A stretch of DNA of 7,470 nucleotides from positions 1 through 7,470 of the forward strand of contig JALOMC010000114.1 of assembly GCA_025455665.1 (NCBI GenBank). Direction: 5' to 3'. Both the position numbers and the translations under genes were made by a program. Numbering within the stretch: the first letter of the stretch is position 1; each line of letters starts with the position of its first letter. This DNA is from Chitinophagaceae bacterium (GTDB lineage Bacteria; Bacteroidota; Bacteroidia; Chitinophagales; Chitinophagaceae). Shown piece by piece: positions 7,331 through 7,470 of the stretch. Under the pieces are notes generated by a model. It searched no databases and was not told the DNA's origin. It worked only from the letters and a program-made list of their open reading frames with translations.

Positions 7331-7470
7331 GAGCGGGGAATAATGGCGCTGTAAAGTATCTGATGCTTGTAATCGATAAACCGGAGCAAGATGCCCTGAG
7401 CCGATACGCTGACGCAGGCAAAGCCTTGGGTAGGAGCGGTAAACAGGCCGCCCTCCGCATTGAGTTGGGC
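7327..7470 (-). CDS. C-terminus of a possible secreted metallophosphoesterase (partial, runs off the right edge)
   Basis: The minus-strand frame entering at 7470 stays open for 47 codons and stops at TGA 7329-7327. It reads AQLNAEGGLFTAPTQGF, then ACVSVSAQGILLRFIDYKHQ and ILYSAIIPRS. Its TGA overlaps the ATG of the phosphatase gene by four bases (ATGA), the usual sign of translational coupling in one operon. The pattern of a GF turn, a strand with alternating hydrophobics, and then RFIDYxxxxLYSxxI is the kind of C-terminal beta-sandwich tail found in secreted calcineurin-like metallophosphoesterases and acid phosphatases. That function is inferred, since the metal-binding motifs would lie outside the window. 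Position next to an alkaline phosphatase supports a phosphate-ester role. It could instead be another secreted hydrolase. Confidence 0.6.
   Translation of the reverse strand, partial: AQLNAEGGLFTAPTQGFACVSVSAQGILLRFIDYKHQILYSAIIPRS

Overview
The window looks like chromosomal DNA from a Bacteroidota bacterium, probably of the Chitinophagaceae or a close relative. The main reason is a SusC/SusD outer-membrane pair with the hallmark plug motif (DVVVVGYG), a lipoprotein SusD that ends in NPGY, and A-rich rather than Shine-Dalgarno-like leaders before the starts. The family assignment is an inference from protein style and moderate GC content; nothing in the window fixes genus or species.

Layout, left to right. 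(1) Bases 1-87, minus strand: the first 29 codons of a gene that runs off the left edge, possibly a DinB/maleylpyruvate-isomerase-like protein. (2) Bases 88-450: a divergent intergenic region of about 360 bases with no convincing gene or promoter, but with a short reading frame ending in a phrase that resembles a SusC plug motif. (3) Bases 451-5184, plus strand: a two-gene operon for a SusC-type TonB-dependent transporter (1002 aa) and its SusD-type lipoprotein (566 aa), 24 bases apart and closed by a strong intrinsic terminator at 5225-5262. (4) Bases 5263-5521: a short convergent intergenic stretch. (5) Bases 5522-7330, minus strand: a 602-aa exported two-domain enzyme, with an N-terminal GDPD/PI-PLC-like phosphodiesterase domain and a C-terminal PhoA-type alkaline phosphatase. 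All recognisable catalytic residues are present in both domains. (6) Bases 7327-7470, minus strand: the last 47 codons of another gene whose stop codon overlaps the start of the phosphatase gene (ATGA). It resembles the C-terminus of a secreted metallophosphoesterase.

How it fits together. SusC and SusD would form a lidded outer-membrane pump for an oligomeric or otherwise large nutrient; the substrate cannot be read from the sequence. The minus-strand pair looks like an exported phosphate-scavenging unit in which one polypeptide could cut a phosphodiester and then release phosphate from the monoester. The two operons converge, so a functional link between them is only a possibility. I see no CRISPR array, insertion sequence, tRNA or rRNA gene, or phage gene. 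The most unusual content is the bifunctional phosphodiesterase-phosphatase and its translational coupling to a neighbour; I do not see clear evidence of an entirely new system.
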